NCBI RefSeq assembly: GCF_905475465.1
Contig: NC_062258.1
Span: 2,604,001 to 2,668,000 of the forward strand
DNA length: 64,000 bases
From: Pieris napi
Lineage: Eukaryota; Arthropoda; Insecta; Lepidoptera; Pieridae
Reading direction: 5' to 3'
Made by a program: the position numbers and the translations under genes. Shown in pieces: positions 28,489 through 38,321 of the stretch. Each line of letters starts with the position of its first letter. The stretch's first letter is position 1. Below the pieces are notes generated by a model, which was not told the DNA's origin, made no database searches, and worked only from the letters and a program-made list of their open reading frames with translations.

Positions 28489-30711
28489 TTTTTATGTTTT
28501 ATTTCGCGCGTGGGTAGGCTAGGGTGTGTCAATAGTTAAAATCGAAATATGATAAGTGAGAGTACTTTGTCAATAGTTATGTAAAGTACAATAAGTAACT
28601 TAATCAAGAGTTTACTCCCAAAAGGGTAGTATCCGTATCAGTGTACAAAATAAAATCAATATTCAATATTGTCAATTTGTCACAAACATAATTAAAATTT
28701 TAATAATCTTTTAAAACTTATACTAATGGCTATCCCCAAAAGGGGTGGCAGCCGTCAACTTGTCAATTTTTGACTTAATCTATGGTCTGTCCCCAATAGG
28801 GTGGCAGCCGTCAACTTATAACTATTTCGAGTCGAATTTACAATGAAAAATTTTTTGGACTCTATGTAGAGCCGTCTCTACCCCCCAGTCCGATCCGATC
28901 CGAGCCCTTTCGTTTAATATAACTCTTAAAGAAATCGGTTCGGTGGTTTCTGAGATATATCTTTTTTAATTTGTCCAAGATGGCGGACAAAATGGCCGCC
29001 AATCCGTAATATTCCCGTAACTTTGTTAGTTTTGCCCGGAGGAGAAAGCGGTTTTCACTCACGTGAAAAGCTCCCCGTGCTCGTCTTTTACAATCCAAAA
29101 ACTGGGTATGTAGAGTCGACTCTATTTTATTACGGTTTTTATCTGCGGTCCTACGCAGAGTCACCTGGCCTTCTTAAGGTTGGAAATCCCGTCGAAATCG
29201 GGCAGCCCGTTCCCAAGATACAGCCGTCTAAAGTTTTGCAAGATGGCGGACAAAATGGCCGCCAAAGTGAAGATCGGCTGTAGTTCCGGTGTCTGTGCTC
29301 CGATCTCGACGCGGTTTCTTCACAGTGGTATCCTTTTATTTATTCTATTTACTGAAAGGACTAAAACTTTTGCAAAAGAGGTGGGGATGGATGTTTTTTT
29401 TTGAAATTTTTTTTTTAATAATATTTGATTTTCTCGAAGGCCAGTAGGTTTTTGCGGGTACAAACACTCCGCAGGGGTGTCTTATTTTAATTTCTTACAC
29501 TAAATACAGTTTTTTGGGTGAAAAACTCGTGAACGGCGGGAGGGGGGGGAGTTGCGGGGGAAGTTCCCCAAGGGGGGAATTTCTTATGGTTTTATATAAT
29601 ATGAATTTAGTAACACAAGGCTTGTATACATAAATGTATACAAGACTGCCGTTAAAAATCCCGAAATCTGCACCGTTTTTGAGATACGGGCGTTCAAAGA
29701 TTTCTGATTTTGACAAATTTTCCAAATTTTCGGGATTTTTACAAATTTCGGATTACCACTATTTTAAAAATGTTTTAATATAGATCTGAGCCGCGCGATC
29801 AAAGCCAGTATATGGATATATATCCATATACTGGGGTGGCGTTAAAAATGCCCTATCTCCTACCGTTCCCGAGTTATTCCCTGTTTTTTAGCTTAATTCT
29901 TCCCGTCGGCTTTCCTCGGCAACCGCTGGGTCGATTCCGATTTTGAAAACGGCGCCTTGCTGGTCTTGACGGGAGCTTCACGATAATATGTCGCAAGTCG
30001 TTGGCGTCCCACAGGAACTGCGACCACGTGCCACGTGGTTTGAAGGTTTTTCTTTTTTAACTTCCTGGATCCTGATCCGAAAATTTTTTGCGACCCCTCT
30101 AATGAAGCGGCTTTTTGAGCTCTATTTGAATTTAATTTTTAATGTTGGGGTCACCGCTTTACTTTTTAAGTTATTTGGTTTTTTGTTGATTTTTCATAGG
30201 TTATTTTGTATTTTTATTTGTAAAATTTTTTCCCCAATTCCGATATTTGAAAGTGATACACCATTCAATTCGCCGTCTCAGGGCGCGTAATTTGGTGTAT
30301 TGCACTATGTGGGGCCTGCCTTATTTAGTCAAGTTGTGGTCACGCCCCTTTTTGGTTTTTATTCCTTTTCTCCGTTTCTCTTGAAGGTAAAATTCAGAAA
30401 CTGACCTCAAAAGATGCAGCTCGTCAAGTTGCATCCGATGATGTGAAGAAAAAGGGGGGTCGTCGATCCAAATCTCGCGCCGCACTCACTTTTGTCACTG
30501 TTATTTCACTATTTTTTAGTTTTTTAGACTTTTTACACACTTGTAAACACTTTTTAATATACAAATATTATATTTTTAGATTGGCCGTCGCAAGACGCAC
30601 AAAATGATATATCGCACTAGTTGTTTCGCGACAAAAATCCTATTTTTGTGATTTTTCAATTGCGGAGCTTCACTGTTTTGCTGTTTACGCGACGGCGGTT
30701 CGACTGCGACT
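28489..30711 (-). promoter_or_regulatory. Long 5' UTR of the beta element with repeated motifs
   Basis: This is 2.2 kb of non-coding sequence. It contains three diverged copies of an (A)GGGTGGCAGCCGTCAAC-like block (28620-28820), two copies of CAAGATGGCGGACAAAATGG (28976-28995 and 29239-29258), a 24-base inverted repeat (29621-29644) and a 30-base perfect palindrome (29805-29834). In element sense the second motif reads CCGCCATCTTG, which contains the core recognised by YY1/Pho-type zinc-finger proteins. No ORF in it is convincing. An internal promoter is expected but not located. Confidence 0.55.
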
Positions 30712-30825
30712 GGTTAGGTTAGGTTAGGTTAGGTTAGGTTAGGTTAGGTTAGGTTAGGTTAGGTTAGGTTAGGTTAGGTTAGGTTAGGTTAGGTTAGGTT
30801 AGGTTAGGTTAGGTTAGGTTAGGTT
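30712..30825 (+). repeat. Telomeric (TTAGG)n
   Basis: About 22 TTAGG units joining the 5' end of a minus-strand TRAS-like element to a 5'-truncated plus-strand SART-like element. Confidence 0.97.
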
Positions 30826-33414
30826 GTGGAGACCCTATCGGATCATCGTTATATCCAGATGTGGGTCTCCACTTCGATGAGGTGGGATGTGCGGGGGCAG
30901 ACTCGGATGAGATTTCCTCGCTGGTCCATAGGCCGACTGGACCGTCAGATTGCGCAGGAGGTGGCAATTGTCGAGGGGTGGTGTGCGCCCACTGGTGTTC
31001 TGGATGTAGATGAAGGAGCTGGCAGACTGAGCCTAAGTCTCCGAAGGGTGTCGGATGCGGCAATGCCCAAATGGAGGCCGCCGAAGGGGAGGAGAGCGGT
31101 CTACTGGTGGACATCGGAGATTGGCAATCTCCGAGGCGCATGTGGTGAGGCCAGAAGGGCCTACTACAGGAGCCGCCGGAGGAGGGGAGATAGCCCCAAT
31201 GTCACGGAGGGCCTTCGGTTGATCTATAATGATCGCAAGAAGGCTCTCCAGGGGGCTATCTGTGAGGCAAAGGAAAGGACTCATCAGGAGATGCTTCGGG
31301 GGTTGAATGATGATCCATGGGGGCGCCCCTACCGATCGGCTCGTAAGAGGCTGAAAGGTACGGGGATGCCTCTCGTGGAGAGTCTGGAACCGACCTTCCT
31401 GAAGCGGGTGGTGGCGGATCTGTTTCCTTTGCCTTCTGACACTATCCCTCTGAATATGGCGGCGTCTGTGGGGGATGTGGCGGGCGGAGAGGAAGGGATA
31501 GCTCCGGAAGTCTCTGATATAGAGATGGAGGCTATCCTTACCCGTCTCAAAGCCCGCAAGAAAGCACCTGGCCCGGATGGTGTGCATGCGCGTGTCCTGG
31601 CAGTAGTCCTCCCTCATATGGAGGTCTCCGTCCGGGAGTTGTACACCGCGTGTTTGCGCGGTGGACGGTTCCCGGTGGCTTGGAAGACGGGACGACTGTG
31701 TCTCGTGCGGAAGGAGGACCGCCCGGCGGACAGTTCGGCGGCTTACCGCCCTATTGTCCTTTTGGACGAGGCGGGCAAGGCGCTGGAGTGGGTCGTGGCG
31801 TCTCGGTTGTGCCGGCACCTCTCTGTTGAGGGGCCGGATCTGAGCGAGGCACAGTACGGCTTTCGGGCGGGTCGGTCGACGCTAGATGCTCTTCGGGACC
31901 TGAGGTCTCACACCGGTGGGGTGGTTAGCGAGGGTGGAAGGGCATTGGCAGTATCATTAGATATTGCCAATGCCTTCAATAGTCTCCCTTTTGGCGTGGT
32001 TGGAGAGGCCCTTGAATTTTTTGAGGTCCCTCTGTATCTGCGCCGGATAGTGGGGGACTATTTTGCGGAGAGACGGATCGTGTACTCCAATAGAGAGGGC
32101 ACGGTCTGTTACCACCCTGTGCGGTGTGGGGTACCTCAAGGCTCGGTCCTAGGGCCACTCCTGTGGGACATGGCCTACGATTGGGTATTGCGGGGCGCGC
32201 TTCTGCCAGGATTGCGCGTCTTCTGCTATGCAGACGATACCCTCGTAGTGGCCAGTGGGGCAAGCTATGGGGAGGTGGCTCGACTTGCAACGGTTGGCAC
32301 CTCCCTTACTGTTAGACGGATAGGGGCCCTGGGACTTAGGGTGTCTCTCGATAAGACGGACGCCCTATTGTTCCATGGCCCTAGGAATGGTCCACCTCCT
32401 GGGGCGGTCCTGATGGTGGAAGGAGTAAGGGTTCCGGTGTCGTCCAAGATGAAATACCTTGGTCTCGTCTTGGACGGTCGCTGGAACTTTGAGGCCCACT
32501 TTAAGGCTCTCGGGGGGAAGTTAGTGGGGGCAGCGGGGGCGCTAGCAAGGCTTCTGCCTAATATTGGGGGCCCTCAGCAGAGTGTACGGAGGCTGTACTG
32601 CGGTGTCATACGCAGTATGGCCTTGTATGGGGCCCCAATATGGGATGATAGGCTGGGGGCGAAGAACCGCGCCCTGCTCAGGAGGCCGCAGCGAGTGATG
32701 GCGGTTCGGGCAGCTCGCTGCTATCGGACTGTCTCATTCGAGGCGGCGTGCCTGTTGGCGGGGACTCCGCCCTGGGAGTTCGAGGCGGTGGCCCTAAGTG
32801 GCCTGTATCGTCTCAAGTGTGAGACGAGAGCAGATGGCCGATGGGCCGAATTGGTCGGACCAGCGAGGAGGCAAGCCAGGGAGGACACCTTTAATAGGTG
32901 GGCCCATGATCTGGCTATGCCAAGGGCGGGTTTAAGAACAGTGGAGGCGATTCGCCCATTTTTACGGGAATGGGTGAATCGTCCGGGTGGGGCTGTGTCC
33001 TTTCGGATGGCGCAGATGCTGTCCGGGCATGGGTGCTTCGGACGGTTTCTGCACAAGGTGGCGGGACGGGAAATCCATCCCATCTGCCACCATTGTGGCG
33101 CCCCGGAGGACACGGCGGAGCACACCCTGGCTGAATGTGCCACTTGGTCGAGGCAACGCCACGACCTAGTGTCGGTCATCGGGACGGACCTCTCGCTACC
33201 GAGCGTTGTTGCAGCAATGCTTGGTAGCCAAGAGGCATGGCGAGCGGTAGCTTTCTTCTGTGAGCGCGTTTTGCTGCAGAAGGAGGCTGCTGAGCGTCAG
33301 CGGGAGGTGTGTGGCGATGGCCGGAGGGGTTGTGCTCGGCGAAGGCGTGGCGTGGGCGCGGGGGCTGGACGCGAAGAGCGTACGCCCAACAGCGTTCAGC
33401 TGCGCCGTCGTTGA
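30826..33414 (+). pseudogene. SART-like ORF2 fragment: RT and C-terminal zinc motif
   Basis: This is 862 codons open from the telomere junction, with no true start (the first codon is GTG). It begins with the endonuclease end ETLSDHRYIQ. RT: AYRPIVLLDEAGKALE, QYGFRAGRSTLDAL, SLDIANAFNSL, GVPQGSVLGP, FCYADD, LDKTDALLFH. The C-terminus has a CHHCGAPEDTAEHTLAEC zinc motif near residue 755. It differs from the TRAS-like ORF2s in having YADD, not FADD, and no RNase H. The endonuclease is mostly missing, so this copy cannot work alone, although the RT is intact. Confidence 0.9.
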
Positions 33415-33682
33415 GCCCTTATGCGGACATATTCGCCTGAATTCCCTGGGTTGAATGCCTTGTGCGACCCCCGGGGAATTCAATGCGGTGCCAGATGTCA
33501 TTCATTCAGAATGGATGTGTCTGGCACTGCAGGTGATATGGAGGGCCTAGGAGGAATTTTTAGTGGGTCGGGTTTCTCCCCTCTGGTTAGCAGAGGGATA
33601 AGAGATAACCATCCCCACAGTCCCCGCGGTAGCGACTGCATACGCCCGCGGGCCTGCAATTGTGCATTTTAACCTCCTTCAT
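33415..33682 (+). other. 3' UTR of the SART-like element, with conserved hairpins
   Basis: Two stems are visible. TGAATTCCCT (33438-33447) pairs with GGGGAATTCA (33473-33482), and GCGGTGCCAGA (33485-33495) pairs with TCTGGCACTGC (33520-33530) around an inner stem. Homologous copies at 52320-52412 and 59990-60085 carry compensatory changes in both stems. The end ACCTCCTTCAT precedes poly(A). The same tail is present on all six + strand elements. Confidence 0.8.
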
Positions 33683-33698
33683 AAAAAAAAAAAAAAAA

Positions 33699-33862
33699 GG
33701 TTAGGTTAGGTTAGGTTAGGTTAGGTTAGGTTAGGTTAGGTTAGGTTAGGTTAGGTTAGGTTAGGTTAGGTTAGGTTAGGTTAGGTTAGGTTAGGTTAGG
33801 TTAGGTTAGGTTAGGTTAGGTTAGGTTAGGTTAGGTTAGGTTAGGTTAGGTTAGGTTAGGTT
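33699..33862 (+). repeat. Telomeric (TTAGG)n
   Basis: About 32 TTAGG units between the poly(A) of a SART-like copy and the tRNA-headed short element. Confidence 0.97.
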
Positions 33863-34401
33863 AAGGGCCTCATAGCCAAGCGGCTTTGTATGTGACCGTG
33901 GTGGGTGTGAGGTTCCGGGTTCGATTCCCGGTCCGAGTGTAAATTTATATTTATTCTCGGCCTTTGGTAGGGCTGTACGGTGCCGGGCGAGTGTTTAAAC
34001 CGTACATAGTGGGCACAGTTGAGATTCTATAGTGTGCAGTGGGCACCCAACTATATCGATACTCCTGTGTAGGCTTAGAACGTAGCAATACGTTCTAGGC
34101 CGAGGGTGGCAATTACAAGTGGTTAAGTAATTGGACATTCCTTTTTCCCTGGGTTGAATGCCTTGTGCGACCCCCGGGGAATTCAATGCGGTGCCAGATG
34201 TCATTCATTCAGAATGGATGTGTCTGGCACTGCAGGTGATATGGAGGGCCTAGGAGGAATTTTTAGTGGGTCGGGTTTCTCCCCTCTGGTTAGCAGAGGG
34301 ATAAGAGATAACCATCCCCACAGTCCCCGCGGTAGCGACTGCATACGCCCGCGGGCCTGCAATTGTGCATTTTAACCTCCTTCATAAAAAAAAAAAAAAA
34401 A
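33863..34401 (+). mobile_element. tRNA-headed short element with SART-like 3' tail
   Basis: This is a 539-base element between TTAGG tracts. Bases 33863-34146 are one tRNA-derived unit: A box TAGCCAAGCGG (33873-33883), B box GGTTCGATTCC (33918-33928) inside a perfect CCGGG/CCCGG T-arm, and a T5 run at the end. Bases 34147-34385 are the SART-like 3' UTR from TCCCTGGG onward, with the hairpin at 34188-34233, then poly(A) 34386-34401. It has no ORF of its own. A SINE using SART-like machinery or an internally deleted SART-like element would both look like this. The T5 run lies inside it, which argues against a single pol III transcript. Confidence 0.85.
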
Positions 34402-34515
34402 GGTTAGGTTAGGTTAGGTTAGGTTAGGTTAGGTTAGGTTAGGTTAGGTTAGGTTAGGTTAGGTTAGGTTAGGTTAGGTTAGGTTAGGTTAGGTTAGGTT
34501 AGGTTAGGTTAGGTT

Positions 34516-34518
<3 letters not shown>
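34402..34518 (+). repeat. Telomeric (TTAGG)n
   Basis: About 23 TTAGG units between the poly(A) of a plus-strand element and the poly(A) of a minus-strand element. Confidence 0.97.
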
Positions 34519-34560
<42 letters not shown>

Positions 34561-34620
34561 CTTTTAATTGTTAGTAGGCCTACCATCCCCGGCGACTAAC
34601 GCCCCGGGGCCGAGGAAGCT

Positions 34621-36744
34621 AAGCTAAAGTACAGCTTGAAGTCTTTATTGATGTAAAAACAAATATATACATTGGGCGTGAATTAGGTGGTTGAGGGTTG
34701 GTTTTGCTATTTGATACAATTCTTTTCCCTCAACCACCTGAACAGAGTCCGCGTCTTAAAACTAGTAATTATATAAAGTGAAAGTAAACATTTTTATAAA
34801 TTATTTGTACTTAAGTAAGTAGGTTATTACAAAAAAAAAAATGTTTTACTATTAGACTAAATAAATTGTGTTTATAATTATTCCAGTATTAAGAATTGAA
34901 CGCGGGTCGGTTGATGAGGGTTGGTTCTGCTATTAGATACAATAACCTTCCCTCAGCCGCCCAATTTAAGTCCGCCTCTTAATACCAGCACATATTGAAC
35001 AAAGAAAACAGTTTAATCTATACATCATCGTTGGGCAATGCAAAACTTAATTTAAGCAGAGATATGCTTTAGTAATTGCGCTTATAAATAGCTATGCAGG
35101 TGTTAGAGTAGGACACGGGTAGGTTGTTGAGGGTCGGTTCTGCTATTAGATACAATAACCGACCCTCAGCCGCCCGGTTTAAGCCCGCTACTTAACACCA
35201 ACATTTAGTATTACACAAAGAAAAGTTTATCATTATTAAACATAAAGAATAAAGAAAAAATAAAAAGTTTTACATTTACTTTTACAGTTGATACAAAGCT
35301 AAATTTGAACAAAGATGAATTATGATTAATTGCGCTTATAATTATGCAAGTGTTTAGCGTTGGACACGGGAAGGTTGTTGAGGGCCGGATCTGCTATTAG
35401 ATACAATAACCGACCCTCAGCCGCCCGGTTTAAGCCCGCTACTTAACACCAACATTTAGTATTACACAAAGAAAAGTTTAACATTATTAAACATAAAGAA
35501 AAGATTAAAAGTTTTACATTTACTTTTACAGTTGATACAAAGCTAAATTTGAACAAAGATGAATTATGATTAATTGCGCTTATAATTATGCAAGTGTTTA
35601 GCGTAGGACACGGGAAGGTTGTTGAGGGCCGGATCTGCTATTAGATACAATAACCGACCCTCAGCCGCCCGGTTTAAGCCCGCTACTTAACACCAACATT
35701 TAGTATTACACAAAGAAAAGTTTAACATTATTAAACATAAAGAATAAAGAAAATAAAAAGTTTTACATTTACTTTTACAGTTGATACAAAGCTAAATTTG
35801 AACAAAGATGAATTATGATTAATTGCGCTTATAATTATGCAAGTGTTTAGCGTTGGACACGGGAAGGTTGTTGAGGGCCGGATCTGCTATTAGATACAAT
35901 AACCGACCCTCAGCCGCCCGGTTTAAGTCCGCTACTTATCACCAACATTAATATTACACAGAGAAAAGTTTTATATTTTTAGGAATAAGAAAGTTCTACA
36001 TTTACCCATACCGTTGATATAATGCTAAATTTAAGCAAGGATGAGCTATAATTAATTGGGCTGATAATTATGCAGGTGTTTAGAGTTGGACACGGGTAGG
36101 TTGTTGAGGGTCGATTCTGCTATAGGATACAATAACCGACCCTCAGCCTCCCAGTTTAAGCCCTCTTCTTAACACAAGCCTTTAATATTACACAAAAAAG
36201 TTTTACATTATTAAACATAGGAAAGTTTTTTATATTTACAGTTAATACAAGGTTAAATTTAATCAGAGATAAGCTATAGTGAATTGTGCATGTATATATT
36301 AAACCTAGTAGTGAAATAAACCGTAACTAGTTACAGATCGAGACTAAAGTGATCTGTAACTAGTTATACAAATGGTATTAGTCGTACAGTGAAATAGAGT
36401 TGAGATTATAGTAAAATAAAAATATACAATGAAATAGAATTGAACTTATAGTAAAATTAGAATCGAGTCAATTTGTTTAGTACAAATGGTATTAATACAG
36501 TAAAGTAGGAATTATATTTATTGTTTAATGAAAAATAAAATGAATAAAATTGAGATTATAGTCTAACATAGGTTAGTAGTAGTTAATAATTGAATCGAAG
36601 TTAAATAGTATAGTTAAGATAGTGGGTATTATAGTTGTAAAAAGTGTAAAAGGTAATAGATGAATAGAGGTAACTTTATACATTTTTGTATTTTTGTAGG
36701 GGTGAGGGTGGATTATTTGCAAATTAATTATTGATTGAGAATGT
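34621..36744 (-). repeat. Expanded 3' UTR: tandem ~245-bp hairpin repeats
   Basis: One hairpin near 34685-34740 (AGGTGGTTGAGGG pairing with CCCTCAACCACCT) is followed by six diverged hairpin units starting near 34911, 35124, 35374, 35619, 35869 and 36101. In the 35124 unit GAGGGTCGGTT (35129-35139) pairs perfectly with AACCGACCCTC (35157-35167) around the invariant loop CTGCTATTAGATACAAT. The distal part (36240-36744) is AT-rich and holds a 16-bp-arm inverted repeat (36324-36339 with 36351-36366). No gene is seen. Confidence 0.85.
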
Positions 36745-37043
36745 AAAATATAAAATATCATTGTAAGCTTTGATAGAGCACACAAGGTTGGGAAGGGTTG
36801 TGTTGTTTAATAAGGGGTAAGGATTGTGGATGTTTTTGTGTTTTTGTGTGGATAGGTGCCCTAGAGGAGGTGCAGCGTGTAAAGGTCGTCGTGAATTTAA
36901 TCGTTTTTAGTTTGTAAGAGGTTTTGTGTGGGCAGACAAATGCCCCAGTGAAAGTGCTGCGCGTTGAGGTCGCTGTTAATGTAAGTGTTTGATTCAGAGT
37001 GTAATTGTGTTGTTTAATGTGAAATTAGTGTTTTGTGTATGTT
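36745..37043 (-). pseudogene. ORF2 remnant in a gag-only TRAS-like element
   Basis: Two parts of ORF2 can still be aligned to the complete copy. Bases 36765-36850 match the last ~40 codons (4365-4470). Bases 36945-37000 match the endonuclease GDFNAWH region (7590-7645), and a diverged second copy of that segment lies at 36855-36900. No frame is open, and the ORF2 ATG after ORF1 has become ATA here. Everything between these pieces, including RT and RNase H, is deleted. Confidence 0.75.
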
Positions 37044-38321
37044 TTAGATGTAGTTAATTTTTGCCTCAACGCGGGCACGCATGGCTGTAACTTTGGGGCA
37101 TTTGTCTGAGTCGGCGCGGTGTAGAGTGCCGGTGTTGGTGTTGAATTGTTTGTTATGTTCGGCGCAATTGGTGCAGTTGTGTACTTCAGCCTTGCACTCC
37201 GCTGTAGGATGGTGAGCGGAGCACTTGGCGCATGTGGGTGTGGTATTGGGGCAGCGGCTCTTTGTGTGTCCGAAATTTAGGCAGTTTTGACACTGCCTAA
37301 ATGGTGAGAAGTTGTCACTATGGACCCGCTGCATCCCTATGTTAACTCTGCCTAGGTCGGCGAACGCCTTCCAGGCAGAGGGTGTTGTGTTTAGAACCGC
37401 GTTGTACAGTGTAGTGTTTCTGTTGTTAGCAATGAATTTTATAGTGAATGTGTGATTAGCTAGTGTGATGTTTTGGTCTTTTATTGTTTTAGTGAGTTCA
37501 AACTCGGGAATTGTTTTCTTTATGCCTTTTAGTATAATCATTGGGTCTAAGCGCTTTTCCTCTTGAGTGTTTATTTTTGTGTTATTTTGTAGTCGTGTAA
37601 GTGTGTGTAGTTTGTGCTCTTCTCTTTCGAAAACGAGTTTGATTTTGTGTTTTGAAAGCGGGGTGACCTTTAAAGGGGCGTATCCGCCCTCTCTGAAATT
37701 AACGGTTCTACTGATTTGTGTCAGTATCTGTTCTGTTGTGTCGAGACCCTCTCCGGACACGATGATGGAAGGCCCTGCAGGGGGTTTGGGCGTGGCGGCG
37801 GCCTTAGCGTAGGATTGATGAGTCTTATGCGGGTCCGCCGACACTGGTTGTATCTCCGGCGGCGCGGGTTTAGGGGATGCCTTAATAACCCTGGTGTGTT
37901 CCTGCAAGGCCTTATTCGATTCATCGAGTAACCGAGAGTGGGCCTCGAGTTTGTCTAACAGTTGTTGTTGTGTGGTGTCTTTAGTTGGTGTAACTGTTGT
38001 ATTGGTGGCCTGTGTCGTGAGGGGTTTGGGAGGGGAGGGGGTGGAGGGGTCGAGCATGGCGATGACTCCAAAGAGGCCGTTTATTGCCTCTGTGATCGAG
38101 GTTTTGAGATCACCCTTTAGGTTGCGGGAGGCTACTACTGCGTCCAAGCCTTTCTTTCTATAGTCTCTCGCCATCTCTATGTATGTAGACTCCGCAGGGG
38201 GAGCTGAACGGGCGAAGGACGGGCTCAGGGTGTCCACTAGGGACCGCCTGGCAGCTGCTGTGGTCGTGTGAGGTGACAGAATGTCGGATTTGGATGATTT
38301 GGGAGGGGTTCTGGGTAACAT
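37044..38321 (-). CDS. TRAS-like ORF1 (Gag) of the gag-only element
   Basis: The 425-residue protein starts at MLPRTPPKSSKSD. It has the helix SRNLKGDLKTSITEAINGLF and three knuckles: CQNCLNFGHTKSRC, CAKCSAHHPTAEC and CTNCAEHNKQFN. It is closely related to the ORF1 at 8023-9297 along its whole length and keeps every Cys/His. The open frame extends upstream to 38540 (GLFKPARRVLFDS) without an ATG, so a longer non-AUG form is possible but unproven. It would package RNA for an RT supplied by another element. Confidence 0.9.
   Translation of the reverse strand: MLPRTPPKSSKSDILSPHTTTAAARRSLVDTLSPSFARSAPPAESTYIEMARDYRKKGLDAVVASRNLKGDLKTSITEAINGLFGVIAMLDPSTPSPPKPLTTQATNTTVTPTKDTTQQQLLDKLEAHSRLLDESNKALQEHTRVIKASPKPAPPEIQPVSADPHKTHQSYAKAAATPKPPAGPSIIVSGEGLDTTEQILTQISRTVNFREGGYAPLKVTPLSKHKIKLVFEREEHKLHTLTRLQNNTKINTQEEKRLDPMIILKGIKKTIPEFELTKTIKDQNITLANHTFTIKFIANNRNTTLYNAVLNTTPSAWKAFADLGRVNIGMQRVHSDNFSPFRQCQNCLNFGHTKSRCPNTTPTCAKCSAHHPTAECKAEVHNCTNCAEHNKQFNTNTGTLHRADSDKCPKVTAMRARVEAKINYI

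Larger units (their letters stand above)
15313..30711 (-). mobile_element. TRAS-like (beta) full-length element with two nested LINEs
   Basis: Both ends abut TTAGG: poly(A) (15313-15344) at the left and a 5' end resembling other TRAS-like starts (GCGACTGG) at 30711. Between them lie the 3' UTR (15345-15711), ORF2 in two pieces (15712-18630 and 22983-23780), ORF1 in two pieces (23776-24782 and 28025-28488) and a 2.2-kb 5' UTR. The gaps are a + strand RTE-like LINE and a + strand Jockey/CR1-like LINE. Without them the element is about 7.8 kb, close to Bombyx TRAS1. The nesting shows that it is old enough to have served as ordinary LINE target DNA. Confidence 0.9.
30826..33698 (+). mobile_element. 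SART-like retrotransposon, 5'-truncated in the endonuclease
   Basis: It is joined at its 5' end directly to TTAGG. It carries ORF2 from the end of the endonuclease onward, a 3' UTR (33415-33682) and poly(A) (33683-33698) followed by TTAGG. Poly(A)-TTAGG on the + strand is the orientation opposite to the TRAS-like copies, as in SART. GC content is far higher than in its neighbours. It matches 39806-41582 and 54891-55802 almost base for base, so these are recent insertions from a common source. Confidence 0.9.

Noticed and set aside
34685..36180. CRISPR-like array of direct repeats with spacers
   Set aside because: Units are ~245 bp and similar over their whole length, sit in a LINE 3' UTR and are accompanied by eukaryotic telomere repeats. 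They are tandem repeats, not repeat-spacer arrays.
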